Below, piece by piece: positions 1 through 9,084 of a DNA stretch of 64,000 nucleotides. The notes under the pieces are model-generated. The model had not been told where the DNA came from. It was given only the letters and a program-made list of their open reading frames with translations, and made no database searches. The position numbers and the translations under genes are program-made. The stretch is from Niveispirillum sp. SYP-B3756 (lineage in GTDB: Bacteria > Pseudomonadota > Alphaproteobacteria > Azospirillales > Azospirillaceae): the NCBI RefSeq assembly GCF_009495745.1, contig NZ_WIDQ01000021.1:1-64000 (forward strand), read 5' to 3'. Position 1 is the first letter of the stretch; every line of letters begins with the position of its first letter.

Positions 1-236
1 GTGAGGCCAAGACCTGGCACGGACTGGGCCGCGCCGTCCGCCGCGGTCTCGACAACATGCAAATCCAGGCATACCTCGCCGCCGCTGCGGTCAACCTCAA
101 GCGCCTGGCCGCTTATCTGCTGCTGATCTTGCGCTGTTGGCTCCTGCCAAACAGAACTCTGAACACATTTACCGTCTGACCAGACTGCAAATCATCAGAT
201 CAGCAATCGGCTTCTTCAACAGGCCCTGACCGTTGG
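1..236 (+). mobile_element. 3' end of an IS1182-like transposase and IS terminus
   Basis: The frame from base 3 to the stop at 177-179 encodes the last 58 residues of a DDE transposase. The stretch RRGLDNMQIQAYLAAAAVNL followed by KRLAA is typical of the C-terminus of IS1182-type transposases. The following bases, up to the AATCGGCTTCTTCAACAGGCCCTGAC end near 208-233, look like the IS terminal inverted repeat. A diverged copy of the same terminus lies at 33022-33137. The element is cut by the window start, so its completeness cannot be judged. It abuts the stop codon of the GMC oxidoreductase gene. Confidence 0.8.
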
Positions 237-238
237 TA

Positions 239-1924
239 TCAGATCCGGCCCTGTTTCAACATCGTCACGGCATTGTCGCAGGCCCGCGCCGTCATGGCCA
301 TGTAGGTCAGGGACGGGTTCTGGCAGGCGGAAGAGGCCATGGCCGCCCCATCGGTCACGAATATGTTGGACACATCATGCAACTGGTTCCAGCGGTTGGT
401 GACCGAACTGCGCGGGTCATGGCCCATCATCGCCCCGCCCATTTCATGGATGGCGCTGCCGCCGATGCCGGGCTGGTTCAAGGACAGGATGACCTTGCCA
501 CCGGCGGCTTTCAGCATGGCGCTGGCCTCCTTGCCGGCATCGGTCAGGGCCTTGCGCTCATTCTCCCCATGGGTGAAGTCGATCTGCAGCAGCGGGGCGC
601 CGAATTGATCGACCTTCACCGCGTCCAGGCGCAGGCGGTTGCTTTCGCGCGGCAGGCTTTCGGCGAAGCTGACCAAGACCATGCGCCAGGGGCCGACATG
701 GCGCAGATTATTTTTGAAGGCTTCGCCGATGCCGGCCTCGCGCTTGCCGCGTGTCCAGGTGCTGCGCAGGGCACCGCCCTGGAAAGAATAACCGCGCACG
801 AAATCCGTTTCCGGCTGGTCGGCCAGATTGCGGAAGCGCGGGATGATCACGCCCGTGGGCCGGTTGCCATAGCTGGTGCGGTCCTGGAACGTATCGAACA
901 GGGCGATGGCGCCCACCGTGCTGGCATGGTCCATGATATGGGTGCCCAGCCGGCCGCTGCTGTTGCCCAACCCGTTGGGAAAGGCGTCTGACCGGGAGCG
1001 CAACAGGATGTGGTTGGTGTTGAAGGCACCAGCATTCATGAAAATGATGCGGGCGGTATAGCGGCGGCGCTCCCCCGTTTTTACATTCAATACCGACACG
1101 CCGCGCGCCCGCTTGGCCTTGGCGTCGTAATCTACCGTCTCCACCACCGTATCGGTGATCAGGGTCAGGTTGCCGGTGGCCTGGGCAGCGGGCAGGGTGG
1201 AACTCTGCGTGCTGAAATAGGCCCCATAGGAACAGCCGCGCGGGCAGATCATCCGGTTCTGGCAGACGCCGCGCCCTTCCTTTTCCTGGGTCAGGTTGGC
1301 GGTGCGGCCGATGGTCAGCCGCCGGTCGGGCCATTGCGCCTCAATCACCCCTTTGGCGTGCTTTTCCAGCACATTCAAGGCCATGGGCGGCTGATAAATG
1401 CCATCGGGCAGGGAGGACAGACCCTCATTCTGCCCCGACACGCCGATGAATTTTTCCACATGATCGTACCAGGGCTTCAGGTCGGCATAGCGGATGGGCC
1501 AGTCGACCCCGTGCCCATCCTTCTTGTTGGCCCCGAAATCATGATCGCTCATCCGATAGGATTGGCGGCCCCAAGTCAGCGACCGTCCGCCCAACTGATA
1601 GCTGCGCCACCAGTTGAACTGGGTGCCGTCCGCGACGGCATAAGGGTTTTCCCGGTCATTGACGAAATGGTTCTGGGTATATTCGGTGAAATGCCGGTTC
1701 TTCGACTGAACGGCAAAATCCCGTTCATAAAGCTGCGGATCGCCTTCGCCCCGGAACGGCATTTCCCAGGGGGCTTTCATCTCGGTGACGTAATCGGTGC
1801 CATGTTCGATGTGACGGCCGCGTTCGACCATCAGAACCTTCAGGCCCTTTTCGGTCAGTTCCTTTGCCGCCCAGCCACCGGTGATGCCGGAGCCGACGAC
1901 GATTGCATCGAAATCTGTGTTCAT
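239..1924 (-). CDS. GMC-family FAD oxidoreductase, glycoside/gluconate dehydrogenase large subunit
   Basis: The 561-residue protein starts with the FAD-binding Rossmann motif (VVGSGITGG, about residues 9-17). It ends with the GMC C-terminal block, where His in SAIHEMGG and Asn in ACQNPSLT occupy the usual catalytic pair positions. Length and lineage match the gluconate 2-dehydrogenase / glucoside 3-dehydrogenase flavoprotein group. It overlaps the upstream subunit-3 gene by 4 bases (ATGA), so the two are probably translated together and form a periplasm-associated complex; no cytochrome c subunit lies next to it. Next to C-glycoside deglycosidase genes, oxidation of the sugar at C3 is the most attractive role, but that is inference; gluconate or another sugar could be the substrate. 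Confidence 0.88.
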   Translation of the reverse strand: MNTDFDAIVVGSGITGGWAAKELTEKGLKVLMVERGRHIEHGTDYVTEMKAPWEMPFRGEGDPQLYERDFAVQSKNRHFTEYTQNHFVNDRENPYAVADGTQFNWWRSYQLGGRSLTWGRQSYRMSDHDFGANKKDGHGVDWPIRYADLKPWYDHVEKFIGVSGQNEGLSSLPDGIYQPPMALNVLEKHAKGVIEAQWPDRRLTIGRTANLTQEKEGRGVCQNRMICPRGCSYGAYFSTQSSTLPAAQATGNLTLITDTVVETVDYDAKAKRARGVSVLNVKTGERRRYTARIIFMNAGAFNTNHILLRSRSDAFPNGLGNSSGRLGTHIMDHASTVGAIALFDTFQDRTSYGNRPTGVIIPRFRNLADQPETDFVRGYSFQGGALRSTWTRGKREAGIGEAFKNNLRHVGPWRMVLVSFAESLPRESNRLRLDAVKVDQFGAPLLQIDFTHGENERKALTDAGKEASAMLKAAGGKVILSLNQPGIGGSAIHEMGGAMMGHDPRSSVTNRWNQLHDVSNIFVTDGAAMASSACQNPSLTYMAMTARACDNAVTMLKQGRI

Positions 1925-2553
1925 CCGAAATCCACCGCTGTCCAGTCGTTCGACCAGGCCCGATCATTGGGGCCGACGGGCACATCCGGGTCGAAACGGC
2001 CCGGCACCAGTTCAAAGAACAGTTCCTGGCTGCCCCCGATTTCGGAGGTATAATAGCCGGTGACGATCAGGCCCTTCAGCGTGCGCCAGGGCGATTTTTC
2101 ACCGCCCTTGGCATAGGCGGCCGCATCCAGGTCGGCCAGGGCCTTGGCCTGGACCGCCGGTTTGGCGGCCAGGAAGTTGCCACCGGCCTTCAGGTCCAGC
2201 TCAAACCTCAGCCAATCCAGCCAGCCGGCCCCGGCCGGGGCGGCACCGCCGCTGAACTGGTCAGCCGGCGGCGGCCGGTCGGTGTGGGAAAGCCCATGCT
2301 GCAGCGCCAGGATGATGAAATCCGGCACCCCGGCCTTCACCGCCCCTGGCGTGGCCGTATCAGGAATGGTCAGGTCGCAGACGCGTTCCAGCAATTGCCG
2401 CATCCGGGCGGGCAGGGGGGGCGGCGCGCCGGCCTGGGCCAGTTGCGCCCAAACCTGGGCCGGTGTCACCGCCGCCCCGGCCAGCGCCAGACCGGCGCGC
2501 AGCAAATGGCGGCGACTGGCAATAGGAGGACTATCGATGTTTGGCATCTGCAC
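1921..2553 (-). CDS. Gluconate 2-dehydrogenase subunit 3-like, Tat-exported small subunit
   Basis: This 210-residue protein carries a twin-arginine signal near its N-terminus (SRRHLLRAGLALAGAAV, then an AQVWAQ cleavage region). The remainder resembles gluconate_2-dh3-family subunits, which accompany GMC flavoproteins and carry them through the Tat system. It sits immediately upstream of the GMC gene with an ATGA overlap, the classic small-large subunit arrangement. ATG at 2553 gives MQMPN; an internal ATG six bases later would lose only two residues. Confidence 0.85.
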   Translation of the reverse strand: MQMPNIDSPPIASRRHLLRAGLALAGAAVTPAQVWAQLAQAGAPPPLPARMRQLLERVCDLTIPDTATPGAVKAGVPDFIILALQHGLSHTDRPPPADQFSGGAAPAGAGWLDWLRFELDLKAGGNFLAAKPAVQAKALADLDAAAYAKGGEKSPWRTLKGLIVTGYYTSEIGGSQELFFELVPGRFDPDVPVGPNDRAWSNDWTAVDFG

Positions 2554-2574
2554 TATCCTTGTGATCTGACGGTG

Positions 2575-4146
2575 TCAGAAGAGGCCCAGCTTGCCGCCGC
2601 TGGCCGCAAAGTCCCGGTAGGCGCGCCATGTGTCTGGTTGCAACGATTCCACCGGTTCCGTCTTATCGCCCAGGCCCATGATCTTGCCGCTGGACAGGCG
2701 GGGCCAGAGTGGGGCTGGAGAGCCCTTCGCATTGGGATCACCATCGCGCACGAAACTCACCCAATAGCCCATCATGCTGGCGGCAATCGCCCGGTCGGCT
2801 TCCTGAATGGCGCGGCCCGATTTATCCAGCGTGCCGAACACATATGCCAGTTCGACACTGTGGAAGCTGCCGAACCGTTCCGCCGGCGTGCCGGTCTGGG
2901 TGTGGTTGAACAGATAGGCGTGAACCGGGGCGGCATCTGCTGGCCGTGTCTGCGCCCAGGCCAGCATGGAGGCTATGGCCTGTTCGCGCAGCAGCCGCTT
3001 TACGGCAACCGACGCCGTTGCATCGTCCGACGCCGTGTAAAAGGGGCGGAAATGAACGGCCTTGTCGCCAAAACGGCGGACCAGCAGATCTTCCAACTGC
3101 GCCACGCTGGCCAGTGACCAGTCCCGCCCGGTGCTGCCTTCATCGGCGGTCAGCCCGGTCAGCACCGGCACATTCGACCGCTGTTTTGCCGGGTCCGGCA
3201 GGATGGCCGGCTCCGTAATCGGGGCGAAGCGCAGGCCGGGCGGTCCCAGGGACGGGTCTTTGCCGGCCTTGGCAACGGCATCCGCCGGCAAGGCGCGCAG
3301 GGCTTCAATGCTCTCAACGCCAGCAGCGGCCAGCAGCTTTTCGCCCATGGCCTCCGCTGCGGCATGGGGCATGATGGGGATGCCCATGCCGGAACCGCTC
3401 TGCGCGATAGCCTGCCTGAACAGGCCGGCGGCTGAAGGGGCGGCCAGCAGGGCATGGACAGACGCAGCCCCCGCCGACTGACCAGCCACGGTCACACGCG
3501 TCGGGTCGCCCCCGAACCGGGCGATATTCTCCTTTACCCAGCGCAGCGCGGCGATCTGGTCCATCAGCCCGTAATTGCCCGATGAACCCGCCTCCCGCGA
3601 CAGGGCAGGGTGGGCGAGGAAACCGAAGATTCCGAGGCGATAGTTCAACGAGACAACGATGATGCCCTGACGGGCCAGGGCCGTGCCATCATAAAGCGGC
3701 ACAGCGCCGGATCCGCCAACAAAGGCCCCGCCATGGATCCAGACCATGACTGGCAAACCTCCGGCCGTCGCAGCCCCCGCCGGTCGCCAGACATTCACAA
3801 ACAGGCAGTTCTCACTCGCCTTGCCGATGGGGAAATATTCTGCCGTCCAGGGAGAGCCGCCGGGCGGATTGTGCGGTGGTTCCTGTAAACAATCAGCCCC
3901 AAAATCCGTGGCCTGCCGCACGACTGTCCAGGCCGGCACCGGCTGTGGGGCCCGCCAGCGGTTGGCCCTACCTGTGTCGCCGGCATAGGGAATGCCCAGG
4001 AAGGCATCCACCCCATCGGTGGATTTGCCGGTGATCGGGCCGGCATTCGTGTCGACCAGCGGTGCCGCCGCCTGCACCGTGGCCACGCCGGCCAGCAGCG
4101 ATAACAGGCAGGCAGCCTGCGCCAATAAACGGAATTGTCGGCCCAT
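2575..4146 (-). CDS. Secreted type-B carboxylesterase
   Basis: This alpha/beta-hydrolase has about 523 residues. The start at 4146 gives MGRQFRLLAQAACLL, a good Sec signal peptide ending near VQAAA, with an AGGGAG ribosome site just upstream; a longer upstream reading lacks one. The nucleophile elbow GQSAGAASV, the oxyanion stretch MVWIHGGAFVGGSG and the NYRLGIFGFL motif define carboxylesterase type B. It is the second gene of a TonB receptor-esterase-dehydrogenase run, all on the minus strand. It probably removes acyl or phenolic ester groups from an imported glycoside in the periplasm; the substrate is inferred from context only. Confidence 0.88.
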   Translation of the reverse strand: MGRQFRLLAQAACLLSLLAGVATVQAAAPLVDTNAGPITGKSTDGVDAFLGIPYAGDTGRANRWRAPQPVPAWTVVRQATDFGADCLQEPPHNPPGGSPWTAEYFPIGKASENCLFVNVWRPAGAATAGGLPVMVWIHGGAFVGGSGAVPLYDGTALARQGIIVVSLNYRLGIFGFLAHPALSREAGSSGNYGLMDQIAALRWVKENIARFGGDPTRVTVAGQSAGAASVHALLAAPSAAGLFRQAIAQSGSGMGIPIMPHAAAEAMGEKLLAAAGVESIEALRALPADAVAKAGKDPSLGPPGLRFAPITEPAILPDPAKQRSNVPVLTGLTADEGSTGRDWSLASVAQLEDLLVRRFGDKAVHFRPFYTASDDATASVAVKRLLREQAIASMLAWAQTRPADAAPVHAYLFNHTQTGTPAERFGSFHSVELAYVFGTLDKSGRAIQEADRAIAASMMGYWVSFVRDGDPNAKGSPAPLWPRLSSGKIMGLGDKTEPVESLQPDTWRAYRDFAASGGKLGLF

Positions 4147-4230
4147 CCCAGCTCTCCCTATTCTGAAATCATGTCCTTGACGACAGCCGGCACCGGCAAA
4201 GCAGGTCCCGGCTGTCATAAGGGCTTTGCA

Positions 4231-6504
4231 TCAGAAGCGGTAGGTGCCCTGGATGCCGAAGGTACGCGGCGGGGCATAGATGGCGTTATAGATCAGCGAG
4301 CCGCCGGCGGCGTTGAAGTTGGCAAAGGCCAGCGGCTGCTTGTTTTCCAGGTTGCGCACATAGGCCTGGATGGAATAGTCGCCCTCCGCCGAATTATATT
4401 CCAGCGACAGATCGGTCATGATGTAGCCCTTCTGCCGCATCCCGGCCCAGTTCACCACCGACAGGTAATGGGCGGATTTGTAACGGCTGAAGGCACCGGC
4501 CACGATGTTGGAGCCATCGCCGATTTCAAACGTGTGGCTGTAACCGGCCGAAAGCGTCCATTTCGGGGCCTGCGGCGGGCGGTTGCCGGCCAGATTGAAG
4601 GGTTGGGCACCGGGTGTTGCCGGGTCGCTGTCATTGATGGGATTGCCATTGACGCCCACCAGCGAGGTGGCAAAGTCCTGCACCTTGGCATCCAGGTAAT
4701 TGATGGTGAAGGACAGCTCATCCACCGTGCTCAACAACAGCCTTGTATCAGTTTCAATACCCCAGACGCGCGACTTACCGGCATTCAGGGTACGGGCGCC
4801 GACATTATTATCAACGAAGACCTGGATCTGCTGGTCCTTGTAATCATAATAGAAGCCGGAGGCATTGAACTGCACGCGACCGTTATTGAAACGGTTCTTG
4901 GTGCCGATTTCATAGGCGGTCAGCTTTTCCGGTTCATAGGAGCCGACACTGTCAAAGCCGCCGCTCTTATAGCCGGTGCTAGCCTTGGCATAGACCAGGC
5001 TGTCGCGCGCCGGCTTCCAGTCGATACCGATATTGCCGGTGACCTGATCGGAGGAGGAGCGCGGCGTCAGGATGCTGGCACCGGGCGAACCGAATGCCGG
5101 CGGGGTCGGACCCTCACCACGACCGAAACGCGGGCCATAATTATAGAAGGTGCCGCTTTTGGCATCATCGGTATAGCGAAGGCCGCCGGTCACCATCAGT
5201 TCCGGCCCCATCAGCGGTACACTCACCTGACCGAAGGCAGCCTTGGAGGTGGAGAGGATGTCGGGGCGGTAGAAATAATTCAGATAGGCCTTGGGCAGTT
5301 CCAGATAAAGCCCGCGCGACAGATCCACCTTTTCGCGGAAATAGAAACCGCCCAGCTGATAGAACAGGCCGCTGTCCAGCGTCTTGGACAGGCGGATTTC
5401 ATGGCTCTGCGTCTGCGAATTCAGCTTGTTGTTGCGGAAGGTGAAGGTGGCCGGCAGATAGCCGTTCAGCGGCAGCACACTGTCCGTCTTATTGTCGCGG
5501 TAGCCACCCAGATAGGCCAGGGTGCCGAGATCGAAATCCACCTCGATCCGGCCGCGCAGGGCGAATTGCTCGCTATCGAAATTGCCCAGATCGCCCAGCG
5601 GGAAACGATGCGGGTTGATGCCGCTGAAGGTCAGATTGGACGGGATGCCGTTATTTTCCATGGCCGGGGTGGAGGGGATGGCATCCACAATGCCCGCCGC
5701 ATAGGCCGGGTTGGTCAGCACGCCATTCTGGGCGACCAATACACCGTACTGCGAGGGCGGCAACTGGTCGACATTGACATACTCGCCGGCAATATAGGTG
5801 CGGATATTCTCCGTCGGTTCCCAGGCCAGCGACAGGCGGGCGGCATCGACATTCTGGTCCTCGCCGCGACCGACGGCACCATGCTTGCGGTAGCCATCAT
5901 GGGAGGTGTGCATCCCGGCCAGACGCACGGCCACCGTGTCGCCCAGCGGCACATTGATCGCACCCTCGGCCTTCTTGGCGTCGAAATTGCCATAGCCCAG
6001 GGTGGCAAAACCGGTGGTCTTGCCCAGGATGGGCTTGGCGGCGATGATGTTGATGGCGCCCGCCGTGGCGTTGCGACCATAAAGCGTGCCCTGCGGGCCG
6101 CGCAGCACCTCAATCCGTTCCAGATCGAAGAAGCTGGCATTCAAGGCCACCGGGCGGTTGATATATTCGCCATCGATGCCGATGGTCAGGGCGGGGTCGG
6201 AGGCTTCCGAGACATCCTGGCTGGAAACGCCGCGCACGCTGATTTTGGTGAAGATCGTGTCGCTGGTGATGTTCAGGTCGGGTGCCAGCCGGGTCAGCCC
6301 GTTCACATCGGTCACACCGGATTTGATCAGATCATCGGCGCTGAACGCCCGCAGCGCAATCGGCGTGTCCTGCAGGTTGGTGGCGCGCTTGGTCGCGGTC
6401 ACCACGATTTCATCCAGCGTAAAGTCGCTGTCAGCCGCCTGGGCGGAGGTCGCAAAAAGGGCGACCGCTCCTGCGGCCAGCAGGAGCTTGGAACGGGTAC
6501 GCAT
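4231..6504 (-). CDS. TonB-dependent outer-membrane receptor
   Basis: The 757-residue protein has a signal peptide (LLLAAGAVALFATSAQA), a TonB box region (LDEIVVTATKR) and a plug domain with EVLRGPQGTLYGRNATAGAI. A long beta-barrel ends in the terminal aromatic GTYRF. It is the first gene of a minus-strand run with the esterase and dehydrogenase genes and lies opposite the TetR regulator. An AGAAC-N4-ATTCT repeat sits about 60-70 bases upstream. Catabolic receptors of this kind import oligosaccharides or aromatic glycosides. The specific ligand cannot be read from sequence. Confidence 0.93.
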   Translation of the reverse strand: MRTRSKLLLAAGAVALFATSAQAADSDFTLDEIVVTATKRATNLQDTPIALRAFSADDLIKSGVTDVNGLTRLAPDLNITSDTIFTKISVRGVSSQDVSEASDPALTIGIDGEYINRPVALNASFFDLERIEVLRGPQGTLYGRNATAGAINIIAAKPILGKTTGFATLGYGNFDAKKAEGAINVPLGDTVAVRLAGMHTSHDGYRKHGAVGRGEDQNVDAARLSLAWEPTENIRTYIAGEYVNVDQLPPSQYGVLVAQNGVLTNPAYAAGIVDAIPSTPAMENNGIPSNLTFSGINPHRFPLGDLGNFDSEQFALRGRIEVDFDLGTLAYLGGYRDNKTDSVLPLNGYLPATFTFRNNKLNSQTQSHEIRLSKTLDSGLFYQLGGFYFREKVDLSRGLYLELPKAYLNYFYRPDILSTSKAAFGQVSVPLMGPELMVTGGLRYTDDAKSGTFYNYGPRFGRGEGPTPPAFGSPGASILTPRSSSDQVTGNIGIDWKPARDSLVYAKASTGYKSGGFDSVGSYEPEKLTAYEIGTKNRFNNGRVQFNASGFYYDYKDQQIQVFVDNNVGARTLNAGKSRVWGIETDTRLLLSTVDELSFTINYLDAKVQDFATSLVGVNGNPINDSDPATPGAQPFNLAGNRPPQAPKWTLSAGYSHTFEIGDGSNIVAGAFSRYKSAHYLSVVNWAGMRQKGYIMTDLSLEYNSAEGDYSIQAYVRNLENKQPLAFANFNAAGGSLIYNAIYAPPRTFGIQGTYRF

Positions 6505-6560
6505 TGATGTCCTCCCTTGAGAGCCCGATTGGTCAGGGCCTGGGCTCTTTTTCTAAAACT

Positions 6561-6574
6561 AGAACCCTAATTCT
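6561..6574. promoter_or_regulatory. Candidate TetR operator upstream of TonB receptor
   Basis: The bases read AGAACCCTAATTCT, an inverted repeat of form AGAA(T/C)-N4-ATTCT in the 216-base divergent interval between the TonB receptor and the TetR gene. Two same-direction TAGAAT half sites follow at about 6672-6690, closer to tetR. The motif recurs at 7428, 16443, 16593 and 38027, always before catabolic or transport genes. Confidence 0.6.
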
Positions 6575-6720
6575 GAAAACATTTAACCCCCGGATGGTTC
6601 GGGCGTCAAGCCGTTCCGTGACACATGGAAATACAATGGTAATAGGGGTTGGCTCGGTGGGCACCACGGATTAGAATGATGTCAATAGAATCAGGGTTTT
6701 AATTTTTTAAGGGCGTGGAA

Positions 6721-7395
6721 GTGTCGAGCATGGATGAGGCGCCGGAGAGCGAGCCGTTGTTGAACCCCGCGGGGCGGGAGCCCAAACAGGGGCGCAGCCG
6801 TGCTTCTTTTGAGCGGATGCTGGCCGCCGCCACCGATCTGTTGATGGAACGCGGCAATGATGATTTCGCCCTGACCGACGTGGCGAAGCGGGGAAAAGTC
6901 TCCATCGGATCGATCTATTGCCGATTCGACAGCAAGGATGATCTGATCCAGGTGGTGCAGCACCGCTTCATCGACAGGATGATCCTGGAACAGACCGACA
7001 TGGTGGAGAGGATGACGGCGAAGGCCGGCGACCTGGACAGCCTGGTCCGTTCCTTTGTGGAGGAACTGGCCGAGTTCCTGAAGCGCAATGCCCCGGTGAT
7101 GCGCCCGATGATGCAGCGCGCCGCCAGCGACCCGGTGGTCAGCGCGCTGGGGCAGCGCGGCTATCAGGATCTGGCCGACAAGGTGCAGACGGCCTTGCTG
7201 GCCCGGCGGGAGGAGATTGGCCACAATCTGCCCGAACTGGCCATCGATACCATCCTGCGCGTCGCCTATTCCACCTTCGCCCGCCATCTGGGCTTCGGCA
7301 TGACCGGCGGTAATTATAACAAGGCCGACTGGAAGAACCTGAAGACGGAGGTGGGGGTGATGTGTTCGACATATCTGCGCAACGCCCATCGATGA
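6721..7395 (+). CDS. TetR/AcrR-family transcriptional regulator
   Basis: About 224 residues. The N-terminal helix-turn-helix spans about residues 18-65 (RASFERMLAAATDLL, then FALTDVAKRGKVSIGSIYCRF), with a C-terminal all-helical ligand domain. GTG at 6721 has AAGGG seven bases upstream and is preferred over GTG 6715 and ATG 6730. It diverges from the TonB receptor and precedes an MFS gene. The recurrent AGAAT-N4-ATTCT repeats in this window are its best candidate sites, because the gene sits between two of them; no other TetR gene is present. An aromatic or glycoside effector is plausible. Confidence 0.9.
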   Translation: MSSMDEAPESEPLLNPAGREPKQGRSRASFERMLAAATDLLMERGNDDFALTDVAKRGKVSIGSIYCRFDSKDDLIQVVQHRFIDRMILEQTDMVERMTAKAGDLDSLVRSFVEELAEFLKRNAPVMRPMMQRAASDPVVSALGQRGYQDLADKVQTALLARREEIGHNLPELAIDTILRVAYSTFARHLGFGMTGGNYNKADWKNLKTEVGVMCSTYLRNAHR

Positions 7396-7427
7396 GACAT
7401 TGACGGCGCGCCTTTCCGTTTATAAAT

Positions 7428-7441
7428 AGAATTATTATTCT
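7428..7441. promoter_or_regulatory. Candidate TetR operator upstream of MFS gene
   Basis: AGAATTATTATTCT is a perfect 5-4-5 inverted repeat, 47 bases before the MFS start. It occurs in AT-rich DNA likely to hold the promoter. Confidence 0.65.
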
Positions 7442-7488
7442 TATTCGGTCGATGCTGACCGAATCTCCAAACGGAAAGGTCTGCCGCC

Positions 7489-8955
7489 ATGGCATCCGAT
7501 GCTGCCCCCGCCAGCGGGCGGGCCGCCAGCGTGCACGCCATCGACCATGCCGCCGCCATGACGCCGCAGCGGCGCAAACAGGCGCTGGTGGTGGTTGCCG
7601 GCGCCTTCATGATGGATTTGATCGACCTCACCATCGTCAATGTCGCCTTGCCCTCCATCCAGCGCGATTTGGGGGCCGATACGGCGGCGATGCAATGGAT
7701 GGTGGCGGGCTATGCGGTGGCCTTTGCCGTGCTGCTGATCACCGGCGGCCGGCTGGGAGACACCAAGGGCTATCGCCGGCTGTTCATGCTGGGTATGGCC
7801 GGCTTTACTGCCACCTCGCTGCTCTGCGGGGCGGCGGTCAGTGCGGAAATGCTGGTGCTGGCGCGGCTGGCCCAGGGAGCGACGGCGGCCATGATGCTGC
7901 CGCAGGTCATGTCGCTGATCCAGGTGATGTATCCGCCTGCCGAACGGATCGGCGCGCTGGCCGTGTTTGGGGTGCTGGGCGGCATTGCTGCCGTGCTGGG
8001 GCCGGTGATCGGTGGCATTCTGATCGAGGCCAACCTGTTCGGCCTGGGCTGGCGGCCGATTTTCCTGATCAATGGGCCGTTGGGCGTGGTGGGGTTGATC
8101 GCCGCCTGGCGCCTGCTGCCGCCGGGCCGGTCGGCCCATGGCGGCGCGGTCGATCTGGTCGGTACGGGCCTGATCGCCGCCACCCTGCTGGCCCTGCTGC
8201 TGCCGCTGCTGCAGGGGCGGGAGGCGGGCTGGCCGCTCTGGTGTCTGGCGCTGCTGGCGGCCTCGCCGCTGCTGGCCTGGGCCTTCATCGCCCATATCCG
8301 CCGGCAGGCCCCGCACGGCAGGGCGTTGGTGGACCCGGTACTGTTCGCCAACCGGGGGTTCAGCGTCGGCCTGTCCCTGTCGCTCTGCTTTCAGGCCACC
8401 ACGGCGGGGCTGCTGTTCATCCTGACGCTGACGCTGCAATATGGGCTGGGCTGCACGCCGCTGGAAACTGCGCTGGTCCATATTCCCTATGCGCTGGGGG
8501 CGTCGGTGGCCATCGGCTTTGTGGCAAGGCGGGCGCTGCCGCGCATCGGCTTGCCGCTGATCCTGATCGGCGTGGTGCTGATGCTGGCCGGCTTGGCGGC
8601 CTTGGCCGCGCTGGTGGCCGGCGGGGGCGGGCTGGTGCCGTTGGGGGCGGCCCTGCTGCTGACCGGCACGGGCATGGGCATGGTGGGCGGGCCGCTGGGG
8701 CCGGTCACCTTGTCGGATGTCGATGTCGCCCATGCCGGTTCAGCATCGGGCAGCATGAAGGCGGTGCAGCAGCTGGGCGCTGCCGGCGGCGCGGCGCTGA
8801 TCGGCGGTGTGTTCTTCATGCTGGCGGGCGATCTGGCGAATGGCGCGGCGCGGTCGGCCTTTCTGCTGACCCTGCCTCTGCTGGCGGCCATGTTGCTGAT
8901 GGTGGCGTTCCTGGTGACGCGCCTGCCGCGTGATCTGCGGATTTTTCGGAAGTGA
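7489..8955 (+). CDS. MFS transporter, DHA2 (EmrB/QacA-like, 14-TM) type
   Basis: The 488-residue protein is almost wholly hydrophobic. It has the MFS motif A-like loop GGRLGDTKGYRRLF after helix 2 and the DHA2-type motif LDLTIVNVALP in the variant form LIDLTIVNVALPSI. Length fits the 14-helix drug:H+ antiporter family. It follows the TetR gene and has an AGAAT-N4-ATTCT operator in front. It probably exports a toxic intermediate or aromatic aglycone; import cannot be excluded. Confidence 0.88.
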   Translation: MASDAAPASGRAASVHAIDHAAAMTPQRRKQALVVVAGAFMMDLIDLTIVNVALPSIQRDLGADTAAMQWMVAGYAVAFAVLLITGGRLGDTKGYRRLFMLGMAGFTATSLLCGAAVSAEMLVLARLAQGATAAMMLPQVMSLIQVMYPPAERIGALAVFGVLGGIAAVLGPVIGGILIEANLFGLGWRPIFLINGPLGVVGLIAAWRLLPPGRSAHGGAVDLVGTGLIAATLLALLLPLLQGREAGWPLWCLALLAASPLLAWAFIAHIRRQAPHGRALVDPVLFANRGFSVGLSLSLCFQATTAGLLFILTLTLQYGLGCTPLETALVHIPYALGASVAIGFVARRALPRIGLPLILIGVVLMLAGLAALAALVAGGGGLVPLGAALLLTGTGMGMVGGPLGPVTLSDVDVAHAGSASGSMKAVQQLGAAGGAALIGGVFFMLAGDLANGAARSAFLLTLPLLAAMLLMVAFLVTRLPRDLRIFRK

Positions 8956-8986
8956 GGGGGCGGGGCTTTTCGTCAAAGCCTCTCAT

Positions 8987-9018
8987 ACCGTCATTCCCGC
9001 GAAGGCGGGAATGACGGT
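8987..9018. repeat. Short intergenic palindrome (GGAATGACGG type)
   Basis: A perfect 14-bp inverted repeat with a GAAG loop lies between the MFS and dehydrogenase genes. The same unit recurs at 10361-10434 and 11777-11808. It could also act as a transcript hairpin after the MFS gene. Confidence 0.85.
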
Positions 9019-9084
9019 GGTGAAACCGTGAAATCCGCTGCCTTTACACCAACCAGCACTCAGAAAAACCAACGGGAGGACAGT

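Noticed and set aside
233-991. Long plus-strand frames opposite the GMC, TonB and other minus-strand genes
   Set aside because: They are antisense shadows caused by high GC; they lack family motifs, while the opposite strands encode clear proteins.
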